DNA of 64,000 nt from Lolium rigidum (Eukaryota; Streptophyta; Magnoliopsida; Poales; Poaceae): assembly GCF_022539505.1 (NCBI RefSeq), contig NC_061508.1, positions 61,885,754 through 61,949,753 of the forward strand. The letters run 5' to 3'. The stretch's first letter is position 1. Each line of letters starts with the position of its first letter. Both the position numbers and the translations under genes were made by a program. Of the stretch, positions 63,506 through 64,000 are shown in pieces. A model generated the notes under the pieces. That model saw nothing but the letters and a program-made list of their open reading frames with translations, was not told where the DNA came from and did no database searches.

Positions 63506-64000
63506 TGATACGTCTCCGACGTATCGATAATTTCTTATGTTCTATGCCATATTATTGATGATACCTACATGTTTTATGCACACTTTATGTCATATTCGTG
63601 CATTTTCTGGAACTAACCTATTAACAAGATGCCGAAGTGCCAGTTCCTGTTTTCTGCTGTTTTTGGTTTCAGAAATCCTAGTAACAAAATATTCTCGGAA
63701 TTGGACGAAACAAAGACCCAGGGGCCTATTTTTCCACGGAGCTTCCAGAAGACCGAAGAACATACGAAGTGGGGCCACGAGGTGGCGACACCACAAGGCG
63801 GCGCGGCACCGGGGGCCCGCGCCGCCCTATGGTGTGGCCCCCTCGTCGGGCCCCCGACTCGCCCTTCCGCCTACTTAAAGCCTCCGTCGCGAAACCCCCG
63901 ATGCGAAAAACCACGATACGGAAAACCTTACCGAGACGCCGCCGCCGCCGATCCCATCTCGGGGGATTCTGGAGATCTCCTCCGGCACCCCGCCGGAGAG
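63506..64000 (+). repeat. 3' LTR of element A (first 495 bp, cut by window end)
   Basis: It starts TGATACGTCTCCGACGTATC after the polypurine motif and matches 51680-52175. It keeps CAG/CTG (TTTCAGAAAT, CCCAGGGG, TTCCAGAAG, TTCTGGAG) where the 5' LTR has CG or CGG. Confidence 0.93.

Larger units (their letters stand above)
51680..64000 (+). mobile_element. Athila-like, probably non-autonomous gypsy element A (with a nested sibling; runs off the window)
   Basis: The 5' LTR starts at 51680 (TGATACGTCTCC) and is split by a nested sibling (53221-59932). It resumes at 59933-59990, ending CACGCCATCA, and is followed by a tRNA-Asp-type PBS (60002-60018), an internal region with one ORF (60256-60876), a polypurine motif and the 3' LTR from 63506 to beyond the window. 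Without the insert the 5' LTR is about 1594 bp. No pol genes occur between the LTRs, so it is a non-autonomous family. Confidence 0.9.

Noticed and set aside
1..64000. tRNA, rRNA, CRISPR or prokaryotic operon features
   Set aside because: None seen. The tRNA-like 18-mers are retrotransposon primer-binding sites, and the window is clearly plant nuclear DNA.

Overview
This window is plant nuclear DNA, most probably from a large-genome Pooideae grass (Triticeae such as wheat, Aegilops, barley or rye, or a close relative). The evidence is grass gene families with introns (group C MAPK, wall-associated kinases, a TLDc-domain gene, a captured proteasome PAG1 fragment), dense nested LTR retrotransposons whose primer-binding sites match plant tRNA-Asp or initiator tRNA-Met, and CACTA, PIF/Harbinger, LINE and Helitron elements. 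Family names finer than superfamily are my recollection and are uncertain.

Layout. 1-7.9 kb: Athila-like, probably non-autonomous gypsy DNA. An internal region on + (1-1170) abuts a minus-strand element (1171-6959), which sits in an older LTR (6960-7899). 7.9-13.8 kb: the 5' part of a minus-strand copia element, split by a 4.5-kb CACTA transposon (8535-13055, TSD AGA) that carries a three-exon fragment of proteasome subunit PAG1. 13.8-24.4 kb: three diverged copies of a host sequence containing the promoter and first exon of a TLDc gene. They are interrupted by a solo LTR (TSD GTCCC), a LINE-like insertion and a complete 4.7-kb copia (TSD GTGAC). 24.4-38.3 kb: a broken TLDc-domain gene. One intron-exon segment is duplicated on both sides of a block holding a two-exon MAP kinase gene, and each copy has a different PIF/Harbinger element at the same TAA site. 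38.3-40 kb: intergenic sequence with a minisatellite. 40.0-44.4 kb (minus strand): a wall-associated kinase locus with two ectodomain exons sharing one frameshifted kinase exon. 44.9-51.7 kb: retroelement debris and a 4.4-kb Helitron whose Rep gene is cut off at the Helitron terminus. 51.7-64 kb: a gypsy element (5' LTR at 51680, 3' LTR running off the window) with a complete sibling element nested in its 5' LTR.

Cellular genes: the MAPK is the best candidate for an intact locus, but it has an atypical activation-loop residue and frame lesions at both ends. The WAK kinase exon has a frameshift and the TLDc gene is a pseudogene. The rest is transposable-element coding sequence.

Most notable: (1) near-identical LTR copies differ almost only at CAG/CTG triplets, which become CG, CCG, CGG or CTCG. 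This suggests either CHG-methylation-linked miscalls or an unusual mutational signature. (2) A recurrent retrotransposon ORF with a C-terminal hydrophobic segment has no function I recognise. In the 51.7-64 kb nest, one element carries this ORF and its sibling carries a gag-like ORF. (3) The PAG1-capturing CACTA. (4) The duplicated TLDc segment flanking the MAPK. (5) The two-ectodomain WAK locus.
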